DNA of 64,000 nucleotides from Bradyrhizobium sp. WSM471 (GCF_000244915.1 NZ_CM001442.1:6138001-6202000), one strand, 5' to 3'. Positions 8,298 to 16,228 are shown, counted from the stretch's first letter. Program-made: numbers and translations. The notes: generated by a model from the sequence alone, not told the origin.

Positions 8298-9602
8298 ATG
8301 ACTTTTTCCAGCATCTTTGCGCAGTTCGTTGCGCTTCTCGGTGGCATCGCGCTGCAATGGCGGAAGCTGTCGGGCACCGTGCCTGCGCCGGCCTGGGGTC
8401 AGTCGCCCGCCATTCCCGAAGCCAAGCCGCAAGGCGCCATCCCGACACTGAAGATGCCGACGGCGCGGGGCTGGAGCGAAGGACAGAAGCCGACGGTCGC
8501 CCCCGGGCTCAAGGTCAACGCCTTCGCGACCGGCCTCGACCATCCGCGCTGGATCGAGGTGCTGCCCAATGGCGACGTGCTGATCGCGGAGGCGACGCAG
8601 ATCGCGGGGGCGCCGCGGTCCGTATTTCACTACGCGATGCAGGCGACGATGCGGCGCGCCGCCGCGCTCGGCGTCAGCGCCAACCGCATCACGCTGCTGC
8701 GCGACAAAGACGGCGACGGCGTCGCGGAGTATCGCGGCGCGTTCATGGAAAATCTCAGCCAGCCGTTCGGTATGGCGCTGGTCGGCGACACCTTCTATGT
8801 CGGCAACACCGACGGCGTGATGGCCTTCCCGTACGTGGCGAATGCCGATCGCATCACCGCGCCGGGCAAGCGCCTTACCACTTTCAAGCCGAGCGGCCAC
8901 TGGACCCGCAGCCTGCTCGCAAGTCCCGACGGCAAGAAGCTCTATGCCGGCGTCGGCTCGCTCAGCAACATCGCCGAGATGGGTATGGAGGTCGAGGAAG
9001 GCCGCGCCGCGGTCTATGAGCTCGACCTTGTCGCCGGCACGCACCGCATCTTCGGCGCCGGCCTGCGCAACCCGGTTGGTCTCGCCTGGGAGCCGACGAC
9101 CGGTGTGCTCTGGACCGTCGTCAACGAGCGCGACGGCCTCGGCGACGAAACGCCGCCGGACTATCTGACCTCGGTACGCGACGGCGGCTTCTACGGCTGG
9201 CCCTATTGCTACTGGGGCAAGACGGTGGACGACCGCGTGCCGCAGGATCCGGCGATGGTCGCCAAGGCGCTCACGCCCGACTACGCACTCGGCGGCCACA
9301 CCGCCTCGCTCGGCCTGTGCTGGATGCCGGCGGGCACGCTGCCCGGCTTCCCGGACGGCATGGCGATCGGCCAGCACGGCTCGTGGAATCGCAGCACGCT
9401 GTCCGGCTACAAACTGGTGTTCATCCCGTTCGAGAACGGCAAGCCTTCGGGTGCCGCACGCGACATCCTGTCCGGCTTCCTGGCCCCGGATGAGAAGGAA
9501 TCCTACGGCCGCCCGGTCGGCGTCGTGATCGGTCCCGACAAGAAATCGCTGCTGATGGCCGATGACGTCGGCAACGTGATTTGGCGTGTGACGGGCGCGT
9601 AA
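8298..9602 (+). CDS. Sorbosone dehydrogenase-family (PQQ-type beta-propeller) protein
   Basis: A 434-residue protein with an N-terminal hydrophobic segment that could serve as signal or anchor, followed by a six-bladed propeller of the glucose/sorbosone dehydrogenase type. Visible markers are FATGLDHPRWIEVLPNGDVLIAE, RDKDGDGVAE, LSQPFGMAL, FGAGLRNPVGLAWEP, VVNERDGLGDETPPDYL, GGFYGWPYCYWG, and GQHGSWNRSTLSGYKLVFIPF near the end. Family members oxidise aldoses or related alcohols in the periplasm using PQQ and calcium. The substrate here is unknown and PQQ dependence is inferred. The gene is monocistronic, with a large inverted repeat beyond the stop. Confidence 0.87.
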   Translation: MTFSSIFAQFVALLGGIALQWRKLSGTVPAPAWGQSPAIPEAKPQGAIPTLKMPTARGWSEGQKPTVAPGLKVNAFATGLDHPRWIEVLPNGDVLIAEATQIAGAPRSVFHYAMQATMRRAAALGVSANRITLLRDKDGDGVAEYRGAFMENLSQPFGMALVGDTFYVGNTDGVMAFPYVANADRITAPGKRLTTFKPSGHWTRSLLASPDGKKLYAGVGSLSNIAEMGMEVEEGRAAVYELDLVAGTHRIFGAGLRNPVGLAWEPTTGVLWTVVNERDGLGDETPPDYLTSVRDGGFYGWPYCYWGKTVDDRVPQDPAMVAKALTPDYALGGHTASLGLCWMPAGTLPGFPDGMAIGQHGSWNRSTLSGYKLVFIPFENGKPSGAARDILSGFLAPDEKESYGRPVGVVIGPDKKSLLMADDVGNVIWRVTGA

Positions 9603-9615
9603 CCGCGACGGAGGT

Positions 9616-9771
9616 GCGTTCCCTCCCCCCTTGTGGGGGAGGGCTAGGGAGAGGGGTAGCCCAGGAAGAGGTGCTCGTTCCTGCCGATGCACTGGTCGGT
9701 GTGCGACGAAAGAATCCCCGTGTGGCACCCCCCTCCCTGCCCCTCCCCCACAAGGGGGGAGGGAACGGAGA
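9616..9771. repeat. Large inverted repeat (CCCTCCCCC family)
   Basis: The left arm GTTCCCTCCCCCCTTGTGGG and the right arm CCCACAAGGGGGGAGGGAAC are near-perfect complements, enclosing about 100 bases with further pairing (GCTAGGGAGAGGGGTAGC; CACCCCCCTCCCTGCCCCT). It lies between convergent genes and could fold into a long cruciform or bidirectional terminator. A shorter related stretch occurs at about 12830-12872. Confidence 0.75.
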
Positions 9772-9825
9772 GAGCGATGCTGTTGGTCGAACCTGACTCG
9801 ACCTCAACTCGTCACGGTCTGAAAC

Positions 9826-10650
9826 TTACGTCCCGACGCAGAGCGTGGCGCGCTGCTTGCGGAGCAGCGCGATCACCGACAGCGCCGTGATCAACCCGGT
9901 CTTGGGATTTTCGGAGGGGATGTTCTCGATTGACATCGAGAAGCGCGCCGAATCCGCCTCGACCTCGATGCGGTGAACATTGCGCGTCACGGTCGGATCG
10001 GCCCAGATTTGCACCTGGGTGCGATCCGGCCCGACGCCCGCGAGCGACAGCGCGACCGCAACGTTGAGATTGGCCGGAAAGCCTTTTGCGGCCTCGCGCG
10101 CCGTGCCCTCGAACAGCTTCAGCGGCTCGCCCAGCTTGTCGATATCGATGTTGTTCTGGACGATGAACGGCGCGCCCTTCAAGCCGTCGATCGGCTTGCG
10201 TGTCACCATCTTCACCGAATGGATGGTGCCGATCGCAGCCGCGTTGACGGCGTCGAGCCCGATCAGCGCGCCGGTCGGCACCATGATGCGGCCGCCATTG
10301 GCGCGGGCGAGATCGACAAGATCGAAATTATCGAGCAGCCCACCGACGCTGACGACGACCGCGGCCTTGCCGCGTTTCACAGCGGGCTCGACGATCGCAC
10401 GCAGTTGGCTGCTCGGCGCGCATTCGACGACGATGTCGGCGGCGTCGCCGAGCTGGTCGAGCGGCAATACGGATGGCGGACGACGCAGGCTGCCGAGCAA
10501 TTTCTGATGCTTTGCGGGATCGCGCACCGCCACGGCGGAGAGCGTCAGTCCCTCGATGCCCTGATCGAGCGCGGTCGCGATCTTGGTGCCGATCGAGCCG
10601 AGCCCCGCGATGGCAACCCGCAATTCATTCGAAGCTCTCGGTTCAATCAT
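9826..10650 (-). CDS. nadX: Aspartate dehydrogenase-like NAD(P)-dependent oxidoreductase
   Basis: A 274-residue protein of the L-aspartate dehydrogenase family. It has an N-terminal Rossmann fold (VAIAGLGSIGTKIA), then VECAPSSQLRAIVEPAV, VVSVGGLLD, the substrate region RIMVPTGALIGLDAVNAA, and the C-terminal FPANLNVAVALSLAGVG and RNVHRIEVEAD segments typical of the family. Such enzymes convert L-aspartate to iminoaspartate for NAD synthesis or to oxaloacetate plus ammonia. It lies 37 bases downstream of a LysR gene on the same strand, near a tartrate-type dehydrogenase, so a catabolic C4-dicarboxylate role is as likely as NAD synthesis. The symbol reflects family only. Confidence 0.8.
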   Translation of the reverse strand: MIEPRASNELRVAIAGLGSIGTKIATALDQGIEGLTLSAVAVRDPAKHQKLLGSLRRPPSVLPLDQLGDAADIVVECAPSSQLRAIVEPAVKRGKAAVVVSVGGLLDNFDLVDLARANGGRIMVPTGALIGLDAVNAAAIGTIHSVKMVTRKPIDGLKGAPFIVQNNIDIDKLGEPLKLFEGTAREAAKGFPANLNVAVALSLAGVGPDRTQVQIWADPTVTRNVHRIEVEADSARFSMSIENIPSENPKTGLITALSVIALLRKQRATLCVGT

Positions 10651-10687
10651 CGCATCACCCCTCTCGCCCAGCCGATGTCATAGCGCC

Positions 10688-11605
10688 TCAGGCGTCGCGC
10701 GCATAGCTGCGCAGACGCGTCTCGAGCACGGACAGCATTGCGTCGCGGGCCGGATCACGCGAGCCGCGCAGCCATGCGGCAGCGAGCGGCAGCCGGCCGA
10801 CGGGCCCGATCTGCTTTGGCCGCAGCGGTACGAAGCGCACGCCTGATACCGCCATCCGCGTGGTCCAGCGCGGCACGATCGCGACCCCGAGCCTGGTTGC
10901 GACGAGATTGATGATCGTCTGCTTCTCGTCGGCGACCTGCACAATACGCGGCGTGAGGCCTGCCTGCTCGAACAGTCTTATCGTGAGGTCGTGGCTGTGC
11001 GGCCGCGAGCGACGATCCGGCACCAGCATCGCCTCCTCGGCGATCTCCGCCAGCGTGATCGACTTGCGTTTGGCCAGCGCGTGGCGCTGCGGGAAGGCCA
11101 CGATGGCTGTCTCCTGCAGCAGATCGCGGAATTCAAGCCGCTTGTCCCGCTGAGCCGGCGGACGCACGAAGGCAAGATCGAGTGCGCCGGTCAAAATCTT
11201 CGGCAAGAGCCGGACGGTCTTCTCCTCCAGAAGCTGCACCGCGATATCAGGATGCTTTGCGCGAAAATCGCGCAGCAACGCCGGCAACAGTCCGGCCGCA
11301 GCACTGTCGACGGCGCCGACCCGGAGTTTTCGAGCAGCGCCCGGGCGCGCGCGATTGCGCAGATTGCTCTCGACCGCCTCGACGCGGGCGAGGATGGCAC
11401 GGGCATCGCGCAGCAGCGTCGCGCCATCTTCCGTCAGCGAAACCGCACGCGTCGTCCGCGCGAACAGCCGCGTACCCAGATCCTGCTCCAGCAGCTTGAT
11501 CTGGCGGCCGAGTGCGGAGGGCAGCATCTGGAGATGCTGCGCCGCGCGGCCGAAATGCAACTGCTCGGCCGCCGCCACGAAGCATCGCAACTGATGCAAT
11601 TCCAT
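10688..11605 (-). CDS. LysR-family transcriptional regulator
   Basis: A 305-residue LTTR. The N-terminal winged helix-turn-helix starts MELHQLRCFVAAAEQLHFGRAAQHL and continues with ALGRQIKLLEQDLGTRLFARTTRAVSLTEDG; a linker helix and a two-lobed periplasmic-binding-like effector domain follow. It is divergent from the tartrate/D-malate-type dehydrogenase gene 134 bases away, the usual arrangement for an LTTR and its target, and upstream of the aspartate-dehydrogenase-like gene on its own strand. A T-N11-A type palindrome lies in the shared intergenic region. The effector is presumably a dicarboxylate (inference). Confidence 0.93.
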   Translation of the reverse strand: MELHQLRCFVAAAEQLHFGRAAQHLQMLPSALGRQIKLLEQDLGTRLFARTTRAVSLTEDGATLLRDARAILARVEAVESNLRNRARPGAARKLRVGAVDSAAAGLLPALLRDFRAKHPDIAVQLLEEKTVRLLPKILTGALDLAFVRPPAQRDKRLEFRDLLQETAIVAFPQRHALAKRKSITLAEIAEEAMLVPDRRSRPHSHDLTIRLFEQAGLTPRIVQVADEKQTIINLVATRLGVAIVPRWTTRMAVSGVRFVPLRPKQIGPVGRLPLAAAWLRGSRDPARDAMLSVLETRLRSYARDA

Positions 11606-11634
11606 CCACCGGTCCTCTGATCCTGTGACGGGAT

Positions 11635-11655
11635 TATATCATTTTTTTGTATAAA
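11635..11655. promoter_or_regulatory. Candidate LysR operator (TTATA-N11-TATAA)
   Basis: Perfect complementary half-sites TTATA and TATAA separated by exactly 11 bases (TCATTTTTTTG), the classical LTTR T-N11-A geometry. It lies in the divergent promoter region between the LysR gene and the dehydrogenase gene, about 30 bases from the LysR start codon. Recognition is by pattern only. Confidence 0.55.
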
Positions 11656-11739
11656 CCAGTGCCGATTGAGTTCCTGCCCCTCCCTGCCTAGGTTCCTTGA
11701 CGTCACGCAATCCCACCGACATCTGGACGGAGCATCCTC

Positions 11740-12813
11740 ATGCGTACCCATTCGATTGCAGCGATCCCCGCCGACGGCATCGGCCCCGAGGTCATCTCCG
11801 CCGGAGTCCGCGTGCTGGAGGCGCTGGCAAAACGCAGCGGCGACCTCGCTTTCAACATCAAGACGTTCGACTGGGGTTCGGACTATTACAAGAAGCACGG
11901 CGTGATGATGCCGGCCGACGGCCTCGCGGAGCTCAAGAAGTTCGACGCGATCTATTTCGGCGCGGTCGGTGCGCCCGACGTGCCCGATCACATCACGCTG
12001 TGGGGCCTGCGCCTGCCGATCTGCCAGGGCTTTGACCAATATGCCAATGTGCGGCCGACCAAGATCTTGCCGGGCGTCGCCTCGCCGCTGCGCAATGTCG
12101 GCGTCGGCGACCTCGACTGGGTGATCGTGCGCGAGAATTCGGAGGGCGAATATGCCGGCATGGGCGGTCGCGCCCACAGGGGTCTCCCGGAAGAGGTCGG
12201 CACCGAGGTCGCGGTGTTCACCCGCGTCGGCGTGACGCGGATCATGCGCTATGCGTTCGAGCTCGCGCGATCGCGTCCGCGCAAGTTCCTGACCGTGGTG
12301 ACCAAGTCGAACGCCCAGCGTCATGGCATGGTGATGTGGGACGAGATCGCCGCCGAGGTCGCGGGAGAATTCCCTGATGTGACCTGGGACAAGATGCTGG
12401 TTGACGCCATGACGGTGCGCATGACGCTGCATCCAAAGAGCCTCGATACCATCGTCGCGACCAATTTGCACGCCGACATCCTCTCCGACCTCGCGGGCGC
12501 GCTGGCGGGCAGCCTCGGTGTGGCGCCGACCGGCAACATCGATCCGCAGCGCCGCTTCCCCTCGATGTTCGAGCCGATCCACGGCTCGGCCTTCGACATC
12601 ACCGGCAAGGGCATCGCCAACCCGGTCGCGACGTTCTGGACCGGCGCACAGATGCTGGAGCATCTGGGCGAGAAGGACGCGGCGGCGCGGCTGATGGCGG
12701 CGGTGGAGAAAGTATGTGCAGCCGGCGTGCTCACGCCTGACGTCGGCGGCAAGGCGACGACGAAGGACGTGACGGATGCCGTGATCGAGGCGATCCACGG
12801 ATCGAACGTGTAG
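11740..12813 (+). CDS. Tartrate/D-malate dehydrogenase (isopropylmalate dehydrogenase superfamily)
   Basis: A 357-residue NAD-dependent beta-decarboxylating dehydrogenase. Markers are AIPADGIGPEVI at the N-terminus, WGLRLPICQGFDQYANVRP (where isopropylmalate enzymes have L-R-x-x-L...YANLRP), VIVRENSEGEYAGMGG, the metal/substrate segment DAMTVRMTLHPKSLDTIVATNLHADILSDL, and the nucleotide loop EPIHGSAFDITGKGIANPVA. This pattern is that of tartrate dehydrogenase/decarboxylase and D-malate dehydrogenase rather than LeuB. The divergent LysR regulator fits substrate induction. Which of tartrate or D-malate is the real substrate cannot be decided from sequence alone. Confidence 0.88.
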   Translation: MRTHSIAAIPADGIGPEVISAGVRVLEALAKRSGDLAFNIKTFDWGSDYYKKHGVMMPADGLAELKKFDAIYFGAVGAPDVPDHITLWGLRLPICQGFDQYANVRPTKILPGVASPLRNVGVGDLDWVIVRENSEGEYAGMGGRAHRGLPEEVGTEVAVFTRVGVTRIMRYAFELARSRPRKFLTVVTKSNAQRHGMVMWDEIAAEVAGEFPDVTWDKMLVDAMTVRMTLHPKSLDTIVATNLHADILSDLAGALAGSLGVAPTGNIDPQRRFPSMFEPIHGSAFDITGKGIANPVATFWTGAQMLEHLGEKDAAARLMAAVEKVCAAGVLTPDVGGKATTKDVTDAVIEAIHGSNV

Positions 12814-12829
12814 TCCGAGGTGCGTCTCC

Positions 12830-12872
12830 TGCCTCCCCCGTTCTACCGGGGAGAGGGTTGGGGCGGGAGGCG
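12830..12872. repeat. Short G/C-tract inverted repeat, related to the CCCTCCCCC family
   Basis: CTGCCTCCCCCGTTCTACCGGGGAGAGGG followed by TTGGGGCGGGAGG: the CCTCCCCC and GGGGAG pieces pair. Together with the following AT-rich run it probably ends transcription of the dehydrogenase gene. It resembles the larger repeat at 9616-9771 in wording and in its position after a gene. Confidence 0.4.
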
Positions 12873-12935
12873 CCGGGGATTTCCAAAAAATTTTGGACCC
12901 CCCTCTTGAAACCAAAACGGGCTTTTTTTATTTTT

Positions 12936-13048
12936 CCGCTGCCGCCGAGAGGTGGCGTTCCCGACGCCTGTAGGGTCGGGAAGCTGAGACGGGCACCGGT
13001 CGTGTCCGGTGTCGTTCGTATCCATTTTGCTCCTTGGAGGATCTGGCT
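12936..13048 (+). promoter_or_regulatory. ROSE-type RNA thermometer in the hsp20 5' leader
   Basis: Four consecutive hairpins can be drawn. The first is GCCGCC-GAGA-GGTGGC (12941-12956). The second is TTCCCGAC/GTCGGGAA (12958-12965 with 12975-12982). The third is CACCGG/CCGGTG (12994-12999 with 13006-13011). The fourth is a final imperfect one in which TTTTGCTCC faces the ribosome site GGAGGA, followed by TCTGGCT and the ATG. The conserved TTGCTCCTTGGAGGAT string is the hallmark of Bradyrhizobium ROSE elements, which mask the Shine-Dalgarno at normal temperature and open on heat shock. A CTTGAAA at 12905-12911 resembles a sigma-32 -35 box, but I see no convincing -10. Activity is inferred from sequence. 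Confidence 0.85.
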
Positions 13049-13504
13049 ATGCGCACTTACGACTTCTCTCCCTTGTGGCGTTCGACCGTCGGCTTCGACC
13101 GCCTTTTCGACCTCGTTGAAACGGCACAGCGTGCCGGCGAGGACAACTATCCTCCCTACAACATCGAGCGCGTCGGCGAGGATCGTTACCAGATTTCGCT
13201 TGCGATTGCGGGCTTTGCACCCAACGAGGTCACGGTGACGGCCGAGCAGAACGCGGTGACCGTCGAGGGAAACAAGCCGGACAGAACCGAACGCGAATAT
13301 CTCTACCGGGGCATTTCCGCGCGGCCGTTCAAGCGGCAGTTTAACCTGGCCGATTATGTTCAGGTGCACAGCGCCTCGTTCGAGAACGGCCTGCTCAAGA
13401 TCGAACTGGTCCGGGAAATCCCTGAAGCCATGAAGCCGCGGCGAATTGCCATCAATGCCGCGCCGTCCGGCAACGTGCATCAACTCGAGGGCAAAGCCGC
13501 CTGA
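13049..13504 (+). CDS. Small heat shock protein, Hsp20/alpha-crystallin family
   Basis: A 151-residue class-A rhizobial IbpA-like holdase that binds unfolding proteins during heat stress. The N-terminus MRTYDFSPLWRSTVGFDRLFDL is the IbpA type. The alpha-crystallin domain spans roughly residues 35-125 (PPYNIERVGEDRYQISLAIA, then EREYLYRGIS, then FKRQFNLADYV) and ends with the A-x-x-x-n-GL motif as ASFENGLLKIEL, followed by a tail with RRIAIN. The ATG at 13049 is 8 bases after GGAGG; an upstream in-frame ATG at 13034 would lie inside the thermometer hairpin and is rejected. Translation is probably temperature-controlled by the ROSE leader. A strong hairpin follows the gene. Confidence 0.95.
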   Translation: MRTYDFSPLWRSTVGFDRLFDLVETAQRAGEDNYPPYNIERVGEDRYQISLAIAGFAPNEVTVTAEQNAVTVEGNKPDRTEREYLYRGISARPFKRQFNLADYVQVHSASFENGLLKIELVREIPEAMKPRRIAINAAPSGNVHQLEGKAA

Positions 13505-13528
13505 ATTCGGTCTGTCGGAGACCTGCGT

Positions 13529-13555
13529 GATCCCGTCCGAACGTCGGGCGGGATC
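13529..13555. terminator. Strong hairpin after hsp20
   Basis: GATCCCGTCCGA pairs with TCGGGCGGGATC as a 12-bp stem (one T-G wobble) around a 3-base loop. No T-run follows, so it may be a weak terminator or an RNA-stability hairpin separating the hsp20 message from the small ORFs downstream. Confidence 0.5.
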
Positions 13556-13621
13556 GACCATGGCCTTCGATCGCGTACCCGAATGCAAGTCAGAGGTTTA
13601 GAGAAAGGAGGAGGACCTCTC

Positions 13622-13939
13622 ATGCTCGATCATGTCGACAACATCATCGATCTGAATGCGATATTGCACCCTGGCTCTGTCTATGATCATCCCCGCGACG
13701 TCATAGCCGATCCAACTCTGTCGATCGGCGAGAAGCGTGCGATCCTCGCGTCCTGGGCTTCGGACGCAGCCAGCGTCGCCTCAAATCCGACATTGCGGGA
13801 GCTGCCCGGCTCGAACAAAGCCGTCACCATCGACGAAATTCTGGAAGCGCTCGCGAGCCTCGACCACCATCCGAAGGGACCTCCGGGTGGCAAGCCGGTC
13901 CGCACGCGATCCGTCGAACGAACCGGCCTCGCAGCCTAA
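13622..13939 (+). CDS. Conserved hypothetical protein downstream of hsp20
   Basis: A 105-residue soluble protein (MLDHVDNIIDLNAILHPGSV...). The segment HPRDVIADPTLSIGEKRAILASWASDA recurs, as I recall it, in small rhizobial proteins next to heat-shock genes, but I know no function. A good AAGGAGGAGG ribosome site lies 12 bases before the ATG, which is preferred over a longer in-frame start at 13583. The C-terminus is Gly/Pro- and Arg-rich. It probably belongs to a stress-response cluster with its neighbours, inferred from position. Confidence 0.7.
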   Translation: MLDHVDNIIDLNAILHPGSVYDHPRDVIADPTLSIGEKRAILASWASDAASVASNPTLRELPGSNKAVTIDEILEALASLDHHPKGPPGGKPVRTRSVERTGLAA

Positions 13940-13965
13940 GGCCACGACAGTTCAACGGGGTTGCG

Positions 13966-14205
13966 ATGATGCTTGATGAAGAGCTGGCCTTGTTGCGCGG
14001 CCACCGCAGCAACATCAGCCGCTATCAGCGGTTGCTCAAGACCGAGCTGACCGAGTTCGAACGGCGGTTCATCGAGAGACGTGTGTCCGAGGAACGTTCG
14101 GCGATCGAGAAGCTCGCCGTCTCTGCTTTTCCGCTCACCTTTCAGGCTCCGAACCGGGCGATTGGGAACGCAACGACGCGCCTGACGGCAAGCAGCCACG
14201 GGTAA
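13966..14205 (+). CDS. Small hypothetical protein
   Basis: A 79-residue protein (MMLDEELALLRGHRSNISRY...). Its first 50 residues are strongly helical with a heptad-like charge pattern (LLKTELTEFERRFIERRVSEERSAIEKL), suggesting a short coiled coil or helical hairpin; the rest is low-complexity. It follows the previous ORF by 26 bases and precedes the next by 5 bases, so the three small ORFs are probably one transcript. No family recognised with confidence. Confidence 0.55.
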   Translation: MMLDEELALLRGHRSNISRYQRLLKTELTEFERRFIERRVSEERSAIEKLAVSAFPLTFQAPNRAIGNATTRLTASSHG

Positions 14206-14210
14206 TCGAC

Positions 14211-14480
14211 ATGCCCGAACACCTCCCGACATTCGAAGTGTTCCTGAAGAAATGCGGTCGAAGGACATGGCGGTGGCGTGTCTGCACGACGGAAGGACGC
14301 CTGGTCATGCACGGCTTCGAAAACGGCCGACCCGCCGCCAAATATGCGGCTGAAAGGGCATTGTTTCTGATGCTTCTCGCCGCGCCCTATCGCCCGGCGG
14401 GCCGGGCTTCCGCCACGGCGCGCTCCTCCCTGGCGACACCCGCATCAAGATCGCTGCCGCGGCACAAGATGCGTGAATGA
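14211..14480 (+). CDS. Small hypothetical protein
   Basis: An 89-residue basic protein (MPEHLPTFEVFLKKCGRR...). The N-terminal 60 residues look like a small alpha/beta domain (TWRWRVCTTEGRLVMHGFENGRPAAKYAAERALFLMLL), resembling short conserved Bradyrhizobium proteins of unknown role. The C-terminal 25 residues (Ala/Ser/Arg-rich) look unstructured and could be a read-through extension. Its ATG lies 5 bases after the preceding ORF. Together with the two ORFs before it, it forms a compact set of unknowns behind the thermometer-controlled hsp20. Confidence 0.5.
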   Translation: MPEHLPTFEVFLKKCGRRTWRWRVCTTEGRLVMHGFENGRPAAKYAAERALFLMLLAAPYRPAGRASATARSSLATPASRSLPRHKMRE

Positions 14481-14546
14481 CAGGGGCCGCGTGGGATGGT
14501 GCCTGGCATCAGCCAAGCCCATCCCGGCCACCTCCATTGCTGACGC

Positions 14547-15482
14547 TTACCGCCGTCCGGGCGGTGGGGTCGCCATGGCAGCTGTCGGGTCCGGCGGCGT
14601 CAGGTGGCGCGGGACGATGATGGACTGGCCGGGGGTAAGTGTTGCGTTCTCCGGCAACGAGTTGCTCTGCGCGAGCGACCACAACGGCACGCGATTGGCT
14701 GCCGCGATGCTCTCCATGGTGTCGCCCCGGCGCACCGGTAGCCGCACGCCACTGTCCCACAATTCGACGAGCGTATTCGCCGGCACGAGATAGCGCAGCG
14801 GCACGGCATCCACCTGCGTCTGGGGCGGAATGCGCGGCAACTGCGTGACCATATCGACGATCTGACGGTGGATGTCGTCGGACTTCTCGATGTTGATGTG
14901 GCTGACCCGCGCGTTCTCCTTCAGGTCATAGCTCGCATAGTGACCGCGATAGCCCGGCACCGCGACCACGTTGCCGCCGCCAAGCACGCTGTCGGAGAGG
15001 TAGATGTTGATGAAGCGCTCGACATTGAGCGGCACGTCGCCGGTCGCATGCGCGGGATCGATGGTGATGACGAGGCTGATCGGGACGTTCTCCTTGGCCG
15101 CCATCTCCGAGATGACGATCGAGCAAAGGCCGCCCATCGAATGCCCGATCAGCACGATCGGCGCCGGCGTTTCCTTGTAGCTGGAGATGGCACGTTCGCC
15201 GATCCATCGGCAGATGGTGAATTCATAGACGTTGGCCGAAAAGCCGGCCTGCGTTAGCTTCTCTTCGAGCCGGTCCATGCCGGTGGAGAAGAACGGCCCC
15301 ATGGCGCCACGGAACAGGTAGATTTTCGGCGGCGGCAATGGCTCGAACGGTGGGGGGGGCGGTGGCGCGGCGGGTGCGGCCGCGGCGGGCTTCGTCTTGG
15401 CAGGTGAGGCAACGGCCGTCCCGGTGTTCAAGGCGAGCAGCGCAACGGCTGCCAGCGCGAGGAGTCGCCTCAAATCGATCAT
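14547..15482 (-). CDS. Secreted alpha/beta hydrolase (lipase-like) with C-terminal LysM
   Basis: A 311-residue protein with signal peptide (IDLRRLLALAAVALLALNTG), then an Ala/Pro-rich linker including a poly-proline run, then a lipase-like domain. The domain has KIYLFRGAMGPFFSTGMDRL and the nucleophile elbow IGHSMGG, followed by VITIDPAHATGDVPLN. The C-terminus has a LysM repeat (VRRGDTMESIAAANRVPLWSLAQSNSL to TPGQSIIVP) that should bind peptidoglycan. The start at 15482 was chosen because it places the signal peptide first; the upstream extension is a shadow. A shorter paralogue without LysM lies at 18637-19350. The substrate is unknown. Confidence 0.75.
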   Translation of the reverse strand: MIDLRRLLALAAVALLALNTGTAVASPAKTKPAAAAPAAPPPPPPFEPLPPPKIYLFRGAMGPFFSTGMDRLEEKLTQAGFSANVYEFTICRWIGERAISSYKETPAPIVLIGHSMGGLCSIVISEMAAKENVPISLVITIDPAHATGDVPLNVERFINIYLSDSVLGGGNVVAVPGYRGHYASYDLKENARVSHINIEKSDDIHRQIVDMVTQLPRIPPQTQVDAVPLRYLVPANTLVELWDSGVRLPVRRGDTMESIAAANRVPLWSLAQSNSLPENATLTPGQSIIVPRHLTPPDPTAAMATPPPGRR

Positions 15483-15610
15483 CAGTCCAGCAGTCCCACT
15501 CCGGGAGGCTGCAGCCTCCCCCAAAGGCGCTTAGTGACGGCCGATTGGGTGGAATTTGGGGCACGGAACCAGGGCTCGATCGCCGCTGATTTGAGCATCT
15601 CGATGCCCAA

Positions 15611-16228
15611 TCACTGGATGCTCTTGAGCCTGCTGCGGTGGGCGGCCTGTTTCGCGCGGTTGCCGCAGACAGCCATGATGCACCATCGCCGCGCGCGCCT
15701 GCGCGTGTGGTCGGCGAACAGCATGGTGCAGTTGTGACCCTCGCACGCCTTGACGTTGGAAAAGTCCTCCTCGCAGACGAACTTCGCCATGGCTTCGCCA
15801 ACCGGCAGCAATAGCGCTTCCGGTGATCGCCAGCGCCGCTTCATTCGCAATGCGAGAGCGTCGCCATCGTCATGCCCGGGCTCGATCCGGCTGAACGCTT
15901 CGTCGCGCTCCAGCAGGCTGTTCAATGGACCGAGCTCGCGCAATGCATCCGTCGTCAGCGGCCGGCCCGCATGCTTACGCACGAATCCCCTGAACCATTC
16001 GCGCAAGGCGCGCGCTTGATCCGCGACCTTGTCCAACTCGTCCGGCGTGGCGCGGGCCGTCAGCGCGTGCAGATCATCCGCCGGCACCAGCTTCGCCTGC
16101 GCCAGCCAGTCGATCAGGCCCTCGCCATCGTCGATCCAGTCCACGGGCGTATCGACCGGCGTCGCCACCGAGTTGAGGAAGTCGAGGCCGAGCGAGTCGG
16201 CGATGAACATGGCAGGCGGGCGGTCCAT
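15611..16228 (-). CDS. CGNR zinc-finger (ABATE domain) transcriptional regulator
   Basis: A 205-residue putative regulator. The N-terminal ABATE-type domain (LDFLNSVATPVDTPVDWI...GLIDWLAQA) presumably binds a ligand. The C-terminal CGNR treble-clef zinc finger has C162-x4-C167 and C183-x4-C188 within the CGNR string (FADHTRRRARRWCIMAVCGNRAKQAAHR). It is divergent from the alpha/beta hydrolase gene starting 127 bases away, the normal regulator-target layout for this family. DNA binding and zinc binding are inferred from the family. Confidence 0.85.
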   Translation of the reverse strand: MDRPPAMFIADSLGLDFLNSVATPVDTPVDWIDDGEGLIDWLAQAKLVPADDLHALTARATPDELDKVADQARALREWFRGFVRKHAGRPLTTDALRELGPLNSLLERDEAFSRIEPGHDDGDALALRMKRRWRSPEALLLPVGEAMAKFVCEEDFSNVKACEGHNCTMLFADHTRRRARRWCIMAVCGNRAKQAAHRSRLKSIQ

